Shown here: positions 35,288 to 44,736 of the stretch, piece after piece | Position numbering within the stretch: the stretch's first letter is position 1 | Layout of the letters: each line of letters starts with the position of its first letter | From: Pseudoxanthomonas sp. PXM03 | GTDB taxonomy: Bacteria > Pseudomonadota > Gammaproteobacteria > Xanthomonadales > Xanthomonadaceae | Direction: 5' to 3' | DNA length: 64,000 nucleotides | NCBI RefSeq assembly: GCF_014852005.1 | Contig: NZ_JACVAU010000001.1 | Location: forward strand, 332,001 to 396,000 | The notes under the pieces: generated by a model | What the model saw: the letters and a program-made list of their open reading frames with translations, nothing else | Databases searched by the model: none | Told to the model about the DNA's origin: nothing | Position numbers and translations under genes: made by a program

Positions 35288-35917
35288 ATGTGTGCCATCC
35301 GAGTCCTCGCCGTGGACGATCATCCCCTGCTCCGGGGCGGCATTGCCGCGCTCATCGCGGGCCAGTCCGACATTGAGCTGGTTGCGGAGGCCTCCACGGG
35401 CCTGGAGGCCATGGAGCGCTTTCGTGTCTTCAGGCCGGACATTACCCTGCTCGACATCCAGATGCCGCTCATGGACGGCATCGAGACGCTGGAGGCCATC
35501 CGCGCCGAGTTTCCCGGTGCGCGCGTCATCGTGCTGACGACCTATGGCGGCGATGCGCTTGCGCAGCGCGCACTCAACGCGGGCGCGCAGGCGTATGTGC
35601 TCAAGGGGGACGTACGCGTGGATCTGCTGGACGCAATACGTTCGGTCCACGCCGGGCGCCGGCATGTCACCGCCGGCGTGGCGAAGGCGCTTGCCGCACA
35701 CCGGGGCGAGGAGCGCCTGTCGCCACGCGAGATTGACGTGCTGCGGCTTGCTGCGGCGGGCAACAGCAACGAGGAGATCGGCCAGCTGCTGTCGGTGAGC
35801 AGGGAAACCGCGAAGGCCCACATGAAACACATCATGGCCAAGCTGGGTGCGAGCGATCGTACCCACGCCGTGACACTGGCGCTGGCACGGGGAATCCTGC
35901 CGTCGATGAGCGAGTGA
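35288..35917 (+). CDS. NarL/FixJ-family response regulator
   Basis: A 209-residue regulator: receiver 'RVLAVDDHPLLRGGIAALIA' with phospho-accepting Asp56 in 'LLDIQMPLMDG', 'VIVLTTYGGDALAQRALNAG', Lys in 'AYVLKGD', and a LuxR helix-turn-helix 'LSPREIDVLRLAAAGNSNEE'. Its sequence is close to the regulator at 9083. It is probably co-translated with the hydrolase gene ahead of it and converges, with 12 bases between, on a Reg_prop sensor kinase that should be its partner. Confidence 0.95.
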   Translation: MCAIRVLAVDDHPLLRGGIAALIAGQSDIELVAEASTGLEAMERFRVFRPDITLLDIQMPLMDGIETLEAIRAEFPGARVIVLTTYGGDALAQRALNAGAQAYVLKGDVRVDLLDAIRSVHAGRRHVTAGVAKALAAHRGEERLSPREIDVLRLAAAGNSNEEIGQLLSVSRETAKAHMKHIMAKLGASDRTHAVTLALARGILPSMSE

Positions 35918-35929
35918 AGCCGGCACGTA

Positions 35930-38900
35930 TCAGCCGGGGCGGGCGTAGGCTCGGCCCGCGGGAATCCCTAGCTCCACCCTCGTGCCGTCGCCTTCGCTGC
36001 GGATCTCCAGGCTGCCGCCCACTTCGCGCGTCCGTTCGCGCATGCCGTGCAGGCCCCAGTGGCCCTCGCGACCGTGTTCGGCGAATCCGGGGTTCAGGCC
36101 GATGCCGTCGTCATACACGCGCAGCACGAACCGCTGCGTGCCCCACTGCACCTCCACCCGCACCCGTTTCGCGCGTGCATGCTGCAGCGCGTTGCGGACC
36201 GCTTCGCGTGCTATCTGCAGGACGTCGTCCCGCACGAGTGGAATCATGGGGCGGGGTATCCCTTCCACCGTGATGTGGCACTCGGTAGGATCGTCCCGGT
36301 ACGGTGCTGCCACGTCCTCGATCATTGTCTGCAGTGCCGCTTCCAGGTCCAGACCGCTGGCGCCGAAGGTGCGTAGATCGGTGACGGCTTCGCGAGCCAT
36401 CTCCACGGTTTCGTCCCCCCGCCGCAGCGCCTCGTCCAGCACCACCGCTGCCTCATCGGGCCGTGCCGGAAGCAGGTTCCGCACGGCTTGCAACCGGAAC
36501 ATCAGACCATGGAAGCCCTGCAGCAGGGAGTCATGTAGTTCGCGCGCGATGCGCGTGCGCTCGGCGACGCGCTCGTCCAGGCGGATCTCGAAGCGCTGCA
36601 TCACCTGGCGCACGCGCAGCCGGTAGGCAAGCAGCACCGCACCCAGCAGGAGCAGCCCGATGAGCACGTGGAACCACATGGCTTGCCACCAGGGTCGCTG
36701 GATCGTCAGCGCCAAACTCTTGCTGGCGGACCAGTCGCCACCTCCGACGGAGGCCTGGACTTCCAGCCGATAGTCCCCAGGCGGCAGCGAGTTGTAGGCG
36801 GCCACCCGCCGGTCGCTACCCACCACGTGCCAAGTCTCCTCCAGACCCGCGAGGCGGAAGCGATAGTCGACTGCGGTGGGATTGGCATAGCGCAAGGCGG
36901 CGAACCCGGCGGTCAACGAGTTCTGCGAGTAGGACAACGTCAGCTTTTCCGGCACCGGTTGCACTGGTGGTTGCGACGGCGTCGTTCCGGCCGGGAATCG
37001 ACGGCCGGCGATCATCAGGTCCGTCAGCTCCACAGAAGACACCTGCCCCTTCACGCGTACCTCGTCCGGATGAAATACGGTTCCTCCCGAGAATCCGCCG
37101 AAGTACATCGTGTGGCTCGGGCCTTGGTGGCAGGAACCCCAACCCGTGAAATCCAGGCCCGGCAGCCCATCGCTGCGCGAGTAGCTCTGCATGTTCCCCG
37201 TCGAGGTATCGAGGCGTGCAATGCCATTGTCCGTGCCCAGCCAGATACCGCCCCGCGCATCTTCAAGCAGGCAGCTCACGGCGTTCCCCGGCAGCCCATC
37301 CTGCGCGTGATGGCTACGGATGCGGCCCGTGGCAGCGTCCAGCCTGTCCAGGCCGTTCTGCGTTCCCACCCACACCGCGCCTCGACGGTCCACGTGCACC
37401 GCATTCACCCGACCGTTGCTCACACCGCGCGGCGCACCCGTCGGTGGATAGGTAGTGAATGATCTGGTCGCCGGATCGAACCGCTGCAGACCGTAACGGT
37501 GGGTGCCCAGCCAGATCTTCCCGTCGTCGTCTTCGGTCAGCGTCAGATACTTCGGGTCCATTCCCGAGGGCTTGTAGGTTTCAAAGGTGCCGGTGCGCTC
37601 GTCGAATCGGACAAGGCCTCCCCATGTGGCGAACCACAGGTTCTGCGAACGGTCCACCAGGACGTCGTTTACGACGTCGTTCGCCAGGCTTCGCGGGTCG
37701 CCCGGGTCGTGCCGGTAACGCGCCAGTCGACCGGAGGGCTCCCGCATGACGATACCGGTGCCCACGGTGCCCAGCCAGATACGTCCGCGCGCATCCTTCG
37801 CCATCGCGATCACGTCAGACTGCAGTCCCAGTTTCCGGTGCAGGTCCTCGCGTTGTCCGGTTTCCTGATCGACGCCCAGGAGCATGCCCAGGTAACTGAT
37901 CCACAGCGATCGCTCGTCCACCTCCAGGATCGCGTTGACCATCCTCTCGCTGCGCGAGGGGACAGCCACGGGCCTAGGTGGCAGCTTCCGGAAAGGCGCC
38001 GTGCGTGGCGAGAACAGGTTGAGCCGCTCGCCATGCAGGGCCACCCAGATATCGCCGTCCCGGTCTTGGAACAGCGCGACCACGTCGTCACCGCTGAGAC
38101 TCTGCGGATCGCCCGGGTTGTTGCGATAGCGGACAACACGTCGCCGCTCGACATCCAGCCGCAGCAGGCCGGCACCACCCGTGCCCAACCACAATCTGCC
38201 GTCGCGATCCTCGAGCGCGGAAAAGATGCCGAAGCGGGAAACGGGTGCGCCTTTGCTGTCGACAAACCGATAGTGCGTCAGCGTATGGGTCGCGCGATCG
38301 AACGAGGAAAGGCCGTTGCCGCCGGCATGCGCGATCCACAGGATGCCGGCGCGGTCTTCCACGAAGCTGATCTCACGCGGCTCCGGCAAGGCGATGCGCA
38401 CGAGCACGTGGCCCGAGGTTGGATCGATGGCTTCAAGCCCCGCGGAGCCGGCGATCCAGAACGTGCCCGCACGGTCCTGGGTGGCGAATCTCACGTCGGT
38501 GCTCGCGAGCGAGCCGGGATCGGCGGGGTTGGCCTGGAAATGCGCCCGCAAGGTGCCTGTTGCATCGAGCGCGTACAGGCCGCCCGTCGTGGCGAGCCAC
38601 ATCAGTCCTTGTGGGTCTTCATAGAGTGATTGGACCAGCGGCATCGTGGATGCGTTGGCGTAACGGGTACGGCTGAAGGTGCCTGTGCGAGGCTCGAAAA
38701 CGTCCAGACCCTGATCGGTGGAAATCCAGAGTCGTCCAGCGCGGTCTTTGTGGATGGCGTAGACGAAGACACCGCCCGGCTGATTCGCATCGTCTGGATC
38801 CGCGGAAAAGGCGATGTGGCCATAGCCATCGAAGCGGTACAGGCCGTACTGGGTCCCGAACCACATGAAGCCCCTGTCATCCTGCCTGATCTGGCCCACG

Positions 38901-39109
38901 CGTGCGGGAAGGAATTCCTGCGCGTTCTCCACGCGGCCAAAAGCGATGTCATCGCCCTCGACGATTGTCATGGGTCGCCACACGGTGGTGATGGGTCCCT
39001 GTGGTAGCGGGTTGGCCATCAGCGAGGCTGAAAGACATGCCAGGACGGTCGCCAGCAGACCCGTCAGCAAGCGTCGTCGCTCAAGCGAGGTGGATCCGAT
39101 CATCGACAT
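35930..39109 (-). CDS. Reg_prop sensor histidine kinase
   Basis: A 1059-residue sensor with a signal/anchor sequence ('LLTGLLATVLACLSASLMA'), many Reg_prop propeller repeats ('GFMWFGTQYGLYRFDGYG', 'GRLWISTDQGLDVFEPRTG'), a Y_Y_Y domain, one membrane helix ('MWFHVLIGLLLLGAVLLAYR'), HisKA_3 ('ARELHDSLLQGFHGLM', His859) and HATPase ('VYDDGIGLNPG', 'GLHGMRERTREVG'). The start may be 39109, 39103 or 39154. It faces its likely regulator gene tail to tail, unlike the kinase at 6013, which is in line with its regulator. Confidence 0.94.
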   Translation of the reverse strand: MSMIGSTSLERRRLLTGLLATVLACLSASLMANPLPQGPITTVWRPMTIVEGDDIAFGRVENAQEFLPARVGQIRQDDRGFMWFGTQYGLYRFDGYGHIAFSADPDDANQPGGVFVYAIHKDRAGRLWISTDQGLDVFEPRTGTFSRTRYANASTMPLVQSLYEDPQGLMWLATTGGLYALDATGTLRAHFQANPADPGSLASTDVRFATQDRAGTFWIAGSAGLEAIDPTSGHVLVRIALPEPREISFVEDRAGILWIAHAGGNGLSSFDRATHTLTHYRFVDSKGAPVSRFGIFSALEDRDGRLWLGTGGAGLLRLDVERRRVVRYRNNPGDPQSLSGDDVVALFQDRDGDIWVALHGERLNLFSPRTAPFRKLPPRPVAVPSRSERMVNAILEVDERSLWISYLGMLLGVDQETGQREDLHRKLGLQSDVIAMAKDARGRIWLGTVGTGIVMREPSGRLARYRHDPGDPRSLANDVVNDVLVDRSQNLWFATWGGLVRFDERTGTFETYKPSGMDPKYLTLTEDDDGKIWLGTHRYGLQRFDPATRSFTTYPPTGAPRGVSNGRVNAVHVDRRGAVWVGTQNGLDRLDAATGRIRSHHAQDGLPGNAVSCLLEDARGGIWLGTDNGIARLDTSTGNMQSYSRSDGLPGLDFTGWGSCHQGPSHTMYFGGFSGGTVFHPDEVRVKGQVSSVELTDLMIAGRRFPAGTTPSQPPVQPVPEKLTLSYSQNSLTAGFAALRYANPTAVDYRFRLAGLEETWHVVGSDRRVAAYNSLPPGDYRLEVQASVGGGDWSASKSLALTIQRPWWQAMWFHVLIGLLLLGAVLLAYRLRVRQVMQRFEIRLDERVAERTRIARELHDSLLQGFHGLMFRLQAVRNLLPARPDEAAVVLDEALRRGDETVEMAREAVTDLRTFGASGLDLEAALQTMIEDVAAPYRDDPTECHITVEGIPRPMIPLVRDDVLQIAREAVRNALQHARAKRVRVEVQWGTQRFVLRVYDDGIGLNPGFAEHGREGHWGLHGMRERTREVGGSLEIRSEGDGTRVELGIPAGRAYARPG

Positions 39110-39407
39110 GCGCCACCAGGCGAAAAGGTGGGAACGACGGAACTCCAGAGGCAATCCAGCGGCCTGCCATGGTCAAATCTACCGGAATTCCGACGTTTCC
39201 GGCCACGATGAGTGTTCGGAGCCGATTGATGGATGCACCAGCGCTGGCGCTCGAGCGATGCACTGGCCCTGTCATGTGGATACCAGAATTCAGCCTCGAA
39301 AGATCTGCTTCCGAGCCGGAGCGGACATCGCAAGAGTCGTTCTGCAAGGGTGAACCGGGTTGGTTCGTCTTGGCAGGCGTCCATGCGGCGTTGCATTGTC
39401 GGAGGAT
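39110..39407. other. Intergenic region upstream of the Reg_prop kinase
   Basis: About 300 bases between two minus-strand genes. It should carry the kinase promoter, but no confident -10/-35 pair or operator dyad was found. Confidence 0.35.
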
Positions 39408-39905
39408 CTAGTCGTCCATGGAAGACAACAGGGATCGAATGTAGGCACCCTTCTCCAGCGTATACGCAGCCTTGTCGCCGGCATGCACGATGGCGAGCCG
39501 TCGCTTCAGGGCCTCGTACTCGGATCGGCGTGCGTCGTCGACGCGCAGCAGGTCGCGGAAGCGGAGATGCTCCCGCCAGAGTCGACCGCCTTGTTCGACG
39601 CCATGCAGGTGGATGCGCAGGTCGCCCGCGATGTCTTTGACGAAGTAGCGACGCTGCGGGATCGCGGCTTCGTAGTGCGGCCGGTAGGTGTAGTCCAGCC
39701 TCACGATGTCCGCGACGCGGGCCTCGATCTCGGCGAGTGTTGGCGCGCCCAGCAGGAGGTCGATGACCGGCTTGGCCGCCAGGCCGGGTACCGAGGTACT
39801 GCCGATGTGCAGGATCTCGATGGGTACACCGGCGAAAACCGGCAGCAGTTCCTGCCGGAGATACTGGAAGGCCAGCGGCCATGTGGGGGAGTAGGGTACG
39901 AGCAT
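39408..39905 (-). CDS. GrpB family protein (nucleotidyltransferase-fold)
   Basis: A 165-residue GrpB/UPF0157 protein: 'VPYSPTWPLAFQYLRQELLP', 'EILHIGSTSVPGLAAKPVID', 'LLLGAPTLAEIEARVADIV', 'RIHLHGVEQGGRLWREHLRF'. The GS-T-S and K-P-V-I-D motif resembles the active site of nucleotidyltransferase-like proteins, and GrpB-like modules have been linked to CoaE fusions and to small-molecule modification. The function is not established. I used the ATG at 39905. It is 38 bases downstream of a membrane-protein gene. Confidence 0.92.
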   Translation of the reverse strand: MLVPYSPTWPLAFQYLRQELLPVFAGVPIEILHIGSTSVPGLAAKPVIDLLLGAPTLAEIEARVADIVRLDYTYRPHYEAAIPQRRYFVKDIAGDLRIHLHGVEQGGRLWREHLRFRDLLRVDDARRSEYEALKRRLAIVHAGDKAAYTLEKGAYIRSLLSSMDD

Positions 39906-39943
39906 GATGCGGGTCCGTGGAGCGGGGGAAGATGGACCAGGCG

Positions 39944-40651
39944 TCAAATGCGCTGGCCGTCATCGGGGGATGTCGTTGTCGTGACGTCCGGCGAAGTCCG
40001 CACGACCCACAGGCCCAGCAGGCAGTACCAGAGGCTCTGCGCGACGACCACGAAGGTCATGCCGGGGACGTCGAGCGAGATCAATCCCGTGGCATAGCCG
40101 ATCAGGCACAGCGGGCCCGCGATCACGCCGTAGGTGCCGCATGGGATGGCAAGCCGCCCGGGTTGGCGCAGCATCGCGGCAGACCACAGCACGATTCCCG
40201 CCGACATGCCCAGTGTGCCGAATCCTGCCAGCACCTGATTGGCGGAGAAGGCAAGCAGCACCGAAGGCAACGCGTCCTCGGCGTGCGGGATCAGCGGCAG
40301 GACGCGCTGCAGGTAATCGCCGATGAGGAACCCGCTGGTCAATGCCGCACCCAGCATGGCGACGGCGCCGAGGGCGTAGAGGCGGATCGCGACCCACACC
40401 CAGCCGTTGCCTGGCCAGCGCCGAGCGAGGTGGGCCAGCGACAGCCAGAGGGCGATGATGCATACGATCATCGCCAGGTGCACGTGCCGGCTGAGTGCCG
40501 AGATCTCCGTGAGGCGGGTGAGCCGCGCCGCCATGTCGGCGCCCTGCGCGGTGGGATGGAAGATCATGATGAGCGGCGCCAGCACACCGCTCGCGATCAG
40601 CAGCACGCCGGGCAGCACAGCGCTCGGCGCGCGGGAGGAAGTCGTGGTCAT
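39944..40651 (-). CDS. Six-helix membrane protein, function unknown
   Basis: A 235-residue inner-membrane protein with about six hydrophobic segments ('VLPGVLLIASGVLAPLIMIF', 'HLAMIVCIIALWLSLAHL', 'LYALGAVAMLGAALTSGFLI', 'VLAGFGTLGMSAGIVLWSAA', 'GPLCLIGYATGLI', 'MTFVVVAQSLWYCLLGLWVV'). It has no motif I can assign and no soluble domain. It may belong to a DUF4386-like group, which is only a guess. A TetR-type gene is divergent from it, so it may be a regulated target. Confidence 0.78.
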   Translation of the reverse strand: MTTTSSRAPSAVLPGVLLIASGVLAPLIMIFHPTAQGADMAARLTRLTEISALSRHVHLAMIVCIIALWLSLAHLARRWPGNGWVWVAIRLYALGAVAMLGAALTSGFLIGDYLQRVLPLIPHAEDALPSVLLAFSANQVLAGFGTLGMSAGIVLWSAAMLRQPGRLAIPCGTYGVIAGPLCLIGYATGLISLDVPGMTFVVVAQSLWYCLLGLWVVRTSPDVTTTTSPDDGQRI

Positions 40652-40757
40652 GCGATGCCCTTGCGAAGAAGAGCGTACAGGCTAGCGAGGCGATCGCCGC
40701 CGGTTTCCGGACAATCGCGACCCAATGTCCGGCAGGGTTCGTGGGATGATCCCGCTC

Positions 40758-41327
40758 ATGACGCAGCTTCAGCCCAACGAGGATCCCCGCAGGCGGCGCA
40801 CGCGCCAGGACCTGATGGCGGCGTTCTTCTCGCTGGTACTCAGTCAACGCTACCACGAGATCCGCGTCGGCGATGTGCTGGCGCGATCGGGCGTCAGTCG
40901 CTCGACGTTCTACGAGCACTTCCGCAACAAGGACGAGTTGCTTGCCGCCAGCCTGGAGGGGCCGTTCCAGACACTGGCCAATCTGGTGGGAGGGCAGGCG
41001 GACGTCAACAAAGTGCGCGCGATCCTCGACCACTTCTGGCAGAACCGCGCACTCGCACGCAGCCTCTTCCAGGGCGCTGCGCTACGTATTGTCCGGTACA
41101 CGCTGGTCATGCACGTGGAGAACACGCTGTCTCCGGCGCAGCGCAGCCGCCTGCGCATTCCCGTGCGCCTTGCCGCACATGGGCTCGCCGATGGTCTGTT
41201 CTCGCCGGTAGTGGCGTGGTTGCTGGGGGACGCCAAGTGCAGTGCGCAGGAACTCGCCGTTGCCCTGCAGCTGTCCACGGCGGCGGCCGCGCGCGCACTG
41301 CAGACCGGCGTTCCCGCCGACGACTAG
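40758..41327 (+). CDS. TetR family transcriptional regulator
   Basis: A 189-residue TetR regulator. The helix-turn-helix spans 'RTRQDLMAAFFSLVLSQRYH' and 'IRVGDVLARSGVSRSTFYEH', with the usual F-x-N-K-D-E-L-L following. The helical ligand domain is short and lacks recognisable residues. The ATG at 40758 is favoured over upstream ATGs because helix 1 begins soon after. It is divergent from the six-helix membrane protein and 20 bases ahead of a VOC gene on its own strand. Confidence 0.93.
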   Translation: MTQLQPNEDPRRRRTRQDLMAAFFSLVLSQRYHEIRVGDVLARSGVSRSTFYEHFRNKDELLAASLEGPFQTLANLVGGQADVNKVRAILDHFWQNRALARSLFQGAALRIVRYTLVMHVENTLSPAQRSRLRIPVRLAAHGLADGLFSPVVAWLLGDAKCSAQELAVALQLSTAAAARALQTGVPADD

Positions 41328-41347
41328 CCGAGGAGAAGAGGGTGAAG

Positions 41348-41698
41348 ATGCAGCGCGCAATCCCGATGCTGCCCGTCCGCCATATGCCGACGAGCGTGGA
41401 GTTCTACGCAAAGCTGGGTTTTACGGTGGAAAAGCGCAACGACGAATGGCGTTGGGCGACGCTGGTGCTGGACGAGTGCCGGCTGATGGTGGACGAATCG
41501 ATCAACCAGCCGCCGGATGCACCACGTACTTCGGTGATCTACCTGTACCCCGACGACATCTTCGCCTACCACCGTGACGTGCGGAGGCGCGGCTTGGACG
41601 TGCCTTCGATCAGTCATCCCTTCTACGGCATGAGCGAGTTCCGCATTGAAGACCCCGACGGCAATCGGCTGTGGATCGGGCAGCGGACTGGCAACTGA
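41348..41698 (+). CDS. VOC family protein (bleomycin-resistance-like)
   Basis: A 116-residue VOC protein: 'AIPMLPVRHMPTSVEFYAKL', 'GFTVEKRNDEWRWATLVLDE', 'CRLMVDESINQPPDAPRTSV' and 'SEFRIEDPDGNRLWIGQR'. The E-x-x-D-P-x-G-N ending is typical of dimeric bleomycin-binding/fosfomycin-like VOC proteins. Whether it binds antibiotic or acts on another small molecule cannot be told. GAGGAGAAGAGG precedes a GTG-AAG-ATG start pair. It is cotranscribed with the TetR gene, which probably controls both. Confidence 0.9.
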   Translation: MQRAIPMLPVRHMPTSVEFYAKLGFTVEKRNDEWRWATLVLDECRLMVDESINQPPDAPRTSVIYLYPDDIFAYHRDVRRRGLDVPSISHPFYGMSEFRIEDPDGNRLWIGQRTGN

Positions 41699-42089
41699 GC
41701 TTCCCGCATGGAGTACAGCGTTCATCGGAACGCATCCACGGGTTCAATGATGTCCGCTTCTGGCAGGGAGCCGACGGAAATGCTCGACACGTTGGGATGC
41801 CCTGGGCAGTCCAGGGACAGTCAGCCGGAAAGTGAGCCAGGAAGTGAGTCGTCGCTGCTTTCTTGATGCTTGTGTTTCAGCAAGGACAGTGGCGTAGCGG
41901 TTCAATCCGGTTGTGGGTGGCCACATGGTCGGTGTCTCGGTGTGCGATTGAGCACAGGTTTCCGGGATGGCCAAACCATGACGGATGTCCGGCAGGATTG
42001 TCCGCCATGGAACGCTCCATACTCGCCGGCCAACGACAACTCGCCGGTCCGCTTGCGGCCCTGGACTCAAGCAGGGATCGCATCATTGC
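41699..42089. other. Intergenic region, no supported gene
   Basis: About 390 bases without an assignable frame. A partial match to the dispersed palindrome (ATGTCCGCTTCTGGCAGGG) occurs at about 41749-41767, lacking the second arm. Both neighbours end here (convergent). Confidence 0.4.
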
Positions 42090-43679
42090 TCAAAGTCCAT
42101 GCGCTTTCTTGATGATCTCTGCGGCCCGCTCGCCAATCACTACACAGGGTGCCATCGTGTTCCCGCTCGGGACGTTGGGCATGATGGATGCATCCGCGAG
42201 CCGCAACCGGTCGATGCCGTAGACCTGCAGGTTGCCGTTGACCACCGACATCGCGTCGCGCCCCATCTTCGCCGTGCAGGCCTGATGCCAGAAGGTCACT
42301 GCCGAGTCGCGGATGTAGGTTTCCATCCCGGACGCATCCAGGCTTCCCGGCATGGCCTCGCGCTTCAACAGCTTCTTGAACGGCGAGGCGTGCGCCATTT
42401 CGCGTGCCAACGCGATGGTCGCTACGGCGCTGCGCACATCGTCGGGATGCGACAGCGTATTGGCTTCGATCCGGCAGGGTGCGCCCGCGTCCGCGCCGGT
42501 CAGGTGTACCGAACCCCGACTCTTGGGATGGGAAAGCCCGGCGAAGGTCATCCAGCCATGTGCCGGCACGCCGCGATGCGCGGTCTCCGGTGTCGGCACC
42601 GGGAATTCCAGCTGGCAATGGAATACATCCGGAGCAGCCAGCGCAGGATCGGTCTTCCAGTACAGCGTGGCCTCCGACCCGCCGTTGCCCACGCCCACCG
42701 GCACGCCCGACTCGAAGATGCAGCCGAAGGACACGTGGTCCTGGTGGTTCCGTCCGACGCCGGGCAGGTGCTGGATCACCTTGATGCCATGAGGCGTCAG
42801 TTCCTCTTCCGGACCAATGCCGGACTGCATCAGGACCTTGGGCGTATTGATCGCGCCCATCGACAGGATCACCTCTCGGTCGGCAATGATGCGCATGCTG
42901 CGCGCGCCCTGCATGACCTCGACGCCGACGGCCGTGGTGCCATCCAGGACAATTCTGCTGACCTGGGCGTTGATCATCACCGTCAGGTTGGGCTGCCCCA
43001 GCTTCGGGAAGATGTAGGAGCGGAAGAGCGATGATCTTCGGCCCGCCTTCACGATCAGGTCGTTGAGTGCGACGCCGCCGCGCTCTTCCATCATGACGCC
43101 ATTGGGACTGTCGAACGTCGGCAGTCCGAGGGTTTTCGCGGCCTCGATCATGGCAATCGCCACCGGTTGGGGGTGCGGTGGCGTTTCCACGTGGACTGGA
43201 CCACCGGTGCCGCGCCGGACGGCATCGGGCACACCGCGCCAGTCCTCGACGCGTCGATAGATGTCGAGGACTGCACGATAGCCCCACGCCTCGTCGCCGG
43301 CTTCTTCGGCGAAGTGCTCCCAGTCACTCTGGTGCCCCCGCGCCCACACCATCACGTTGATGCTGGATCCGCCTCCCAGCACCTTGCCCATGTTCAGCGG
43401 AATGGCCCGGTGATTGAGGTGCGGATTGGGCTGCGCCACGAAGGCCCAGTCGCGATCTGAGCCGAGGTTCAGTGGCCACTGCGTGGGCTCCAGCACCTCA
43501 GGCAGCTCATCGGATCCGCCCGCCTCGATCAACAGCACGCGCACGGCGGGATTTTCCGCGAGCCTGCCGGCCAGGGCGCAGCCGGCAGGACCGGCGCCGC
43601 AGACGATGAAGTCATAACGACCCGGATGTCGTGCGTCGGTCGCGTGAGAAGCATGGAAAGGACGGTGAGAGCGGGACAT
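42090..43679 (-). CDS. GMC oxidoreductase (choline/alcohol dehydrogenase-like)
   Basis: A 529-residue FAD enzyme of glucose-methanol-choline family length. It has the dinucleotide motif 'DFIVCGAGPAGCALAGRLAE', GMC signature 1 around 'GKVLGGGSSINVMVWARGHQ', signature 2 around 'GAINTPKVLMQSGIG', catalytic His in 'VTFWHQACTAKMG' and Asn in 'NVPSGNTMAPCVVIGERA'. It oxidises primary alcohols, aldehydes or polyols with FAD. Its substrate is not evident, and it has no neighbouring transporter or betaine gene to suggest choline. Confidence 0.93.
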   Translation of the reverse strand: MSRSHRPFHASHATDARHPGRYDFIVCGAGPAGCALAGRLAENPAVRVLLIEAGGSDELPEVLEPTQWPLNLGSDRDWAFVAQPNPHLNHRAIPLNMGKVLGGGSSINVMVWARGHQSDWEHFAEEAGDEAWGYRAVLDIYRRVEDWRGVPDAVRRGTGGPVHVETPPHPQPVAIAMIEAAKTLGLPTFDSPNGVMMEERGGVALNDLIVKAGRRSSLFRSYIFPKLGQPNLTVMINAQVSRIVLDGTTAVGVEVMQGARSMRIIADREVILSMGAINTPKVLMQSGIGPEEELTPHGIKVIQHLPGVGRNHQDHVSFGCIFESGVPVGVGNGGSEATLYWKTDPALAAPDVFHCQLEFPVPTPETAHRGVPAHGWMTFAGLSHPKSRGSVHLTGADAGAPCRIEANTLSHPDDVRSAVATIALAREMAHASPFKKLLKREAMPGSLDASGMETYIRDSAVTFWHQACTAKMGRDAMSVVNGNLQVYGIDRLRLADASIMPNVPSGNTMAPCVVIGERAAEIIKKAHGL

Positions 43680-43799
43680 GGCAGCGGATACTCAGGACGA
43701 AGTGGGGCGTCCAGGCAGCCGGGTGCGGCCGCCCGTCGTGGGGAGGAGGTGCGATGGGGAAGCTGCGGACGCGCCGTCCGGCGCGCCCGTGAGCGACGC

Positions 43800-44591
43800 T
43801 TACCTGGCCGGTTGGCCGGCCTCCCTGGCGGCGCGATCGATCGTGTCGGCGACCACCTTGGGCTGCGTCATGAAGACCGCGTGGCTGGCGGACACCTTGG
43901 TGATGCGCGCGTTGATGCGCTCGGCCATATGGATGAGCATGGCCTGATCGAATGCCTTGTCTTCGGTGGCAATCACGGCCCAGCTGGGCTTCGTGCGCCA
44001 GGCGGCGTGGGTCAGCGTGGTGCCGAACACCGACATGTTGATCGGCACCTGAGAGTCGCGCAGGAATGCCGCGTCGGCATCGGTGGTGTCGTGGGCGAAG
44101 CCGGCCTTGAACTTGGCGGGACTGATGAAGCCGTAGCCGTCGCTGCCTGTCTCGATCACGAACTCGGGCGTGGGTGCGAAGCCCGTGTACTGCTGGGCGG
44201 TGGTTTCACCGGCGTCCGGCGCCAGGGCGGACACGTAGACCAGGCCGGCCACCTTGTCGTGGACGCCGGCTTCGGTGATGACCGTACCGCCCCAGGAATG
44301 TCCGACCAGGATGGCGGGACCGTCCTGGCGGTCGAGCACGCGCTGGGTCGCCTTCACGTCATCGGCGAGCGAGGTCAACGGGTTCTGCACGATCGAGACG
44401 CGATAGCCACGCGCGGTGAGGTCGTCGTAGACCGGGCGCCAGCCGGCACCGTCGGCGAAGGCGCCGTGCACCAGCACGACATTCTTCACCTGCGCGCCGT
44501 GGTGGCCGGGCGTAGCGTCGTGGGCCTGTGCGGAGGGGGAGATGGTGGCCGCGAGAGCGGCCGCGAGCACTGCAGGGATCAGCTTGAACAT
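43800..44591 (-). CDS. Secreted alpha/beta fold hydrolase
   Basis: A 263-residue protein with a signal peptide ('KLIPAVLAAALAATISPSAQ') and an intact catalytic triad: oxyanion segment 'VVLVHGAFADGAGWRPVYDD', nucleophile Ser in 'ILVGHSWGGTVITEAG', acid near 'VIATEDKAFD' and His in 'SHAVFMTQPKVVADTI'. This is the salicylate/pyrethroid-esterase-like alpha/beta hydrolase group common in soil proteobacteria. It is periplasmic or secreted; the substrate is unknown. Confidence 0.92.
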   Translation of the reverse strand: MFKLIPAVLAAALAATISPSAQAHDATPGHHGAQVKNVVLVHGAFADGAGWRPVYDDLTARGYRVSIVQNPLTSLADDVKATQRVLDRQDGPAILVGHSWGGTVITEAGVHDKVAGLVYVSALAPDAGETTAQQYTGFAPTPEFVIETGSDGYGFISPAKFKAGFAHDTTDADAAFLRDSQVPINMSVFGTTLTHAAWRTKPSWAVIATEDKAFDQAMLIHMAERINARITKVSASHAVFMTQPKVVADTIDRAAREAGQPAR

Positions 44592-44736
44592 GGTCGTATC
44601 CTCGGGCGTTGGTAGGTGTGCGGCGTGTCGGCCGGCAGGGCTACTGTGCGACGCACGGCAGGACTATCGGTTGCCTAAAGTCCTGAAAACTTGATCAATC
44701 GTGCTATTGACTCGCCGGGCAGCCTGAGGGGCGCCA

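Noticed and set aside
41744-42070. A 108-codon minus-strand frame in the gap between the VOC and GMC genes
   Set aside because: No recognisable motif, no ribosome site and atypical composition.
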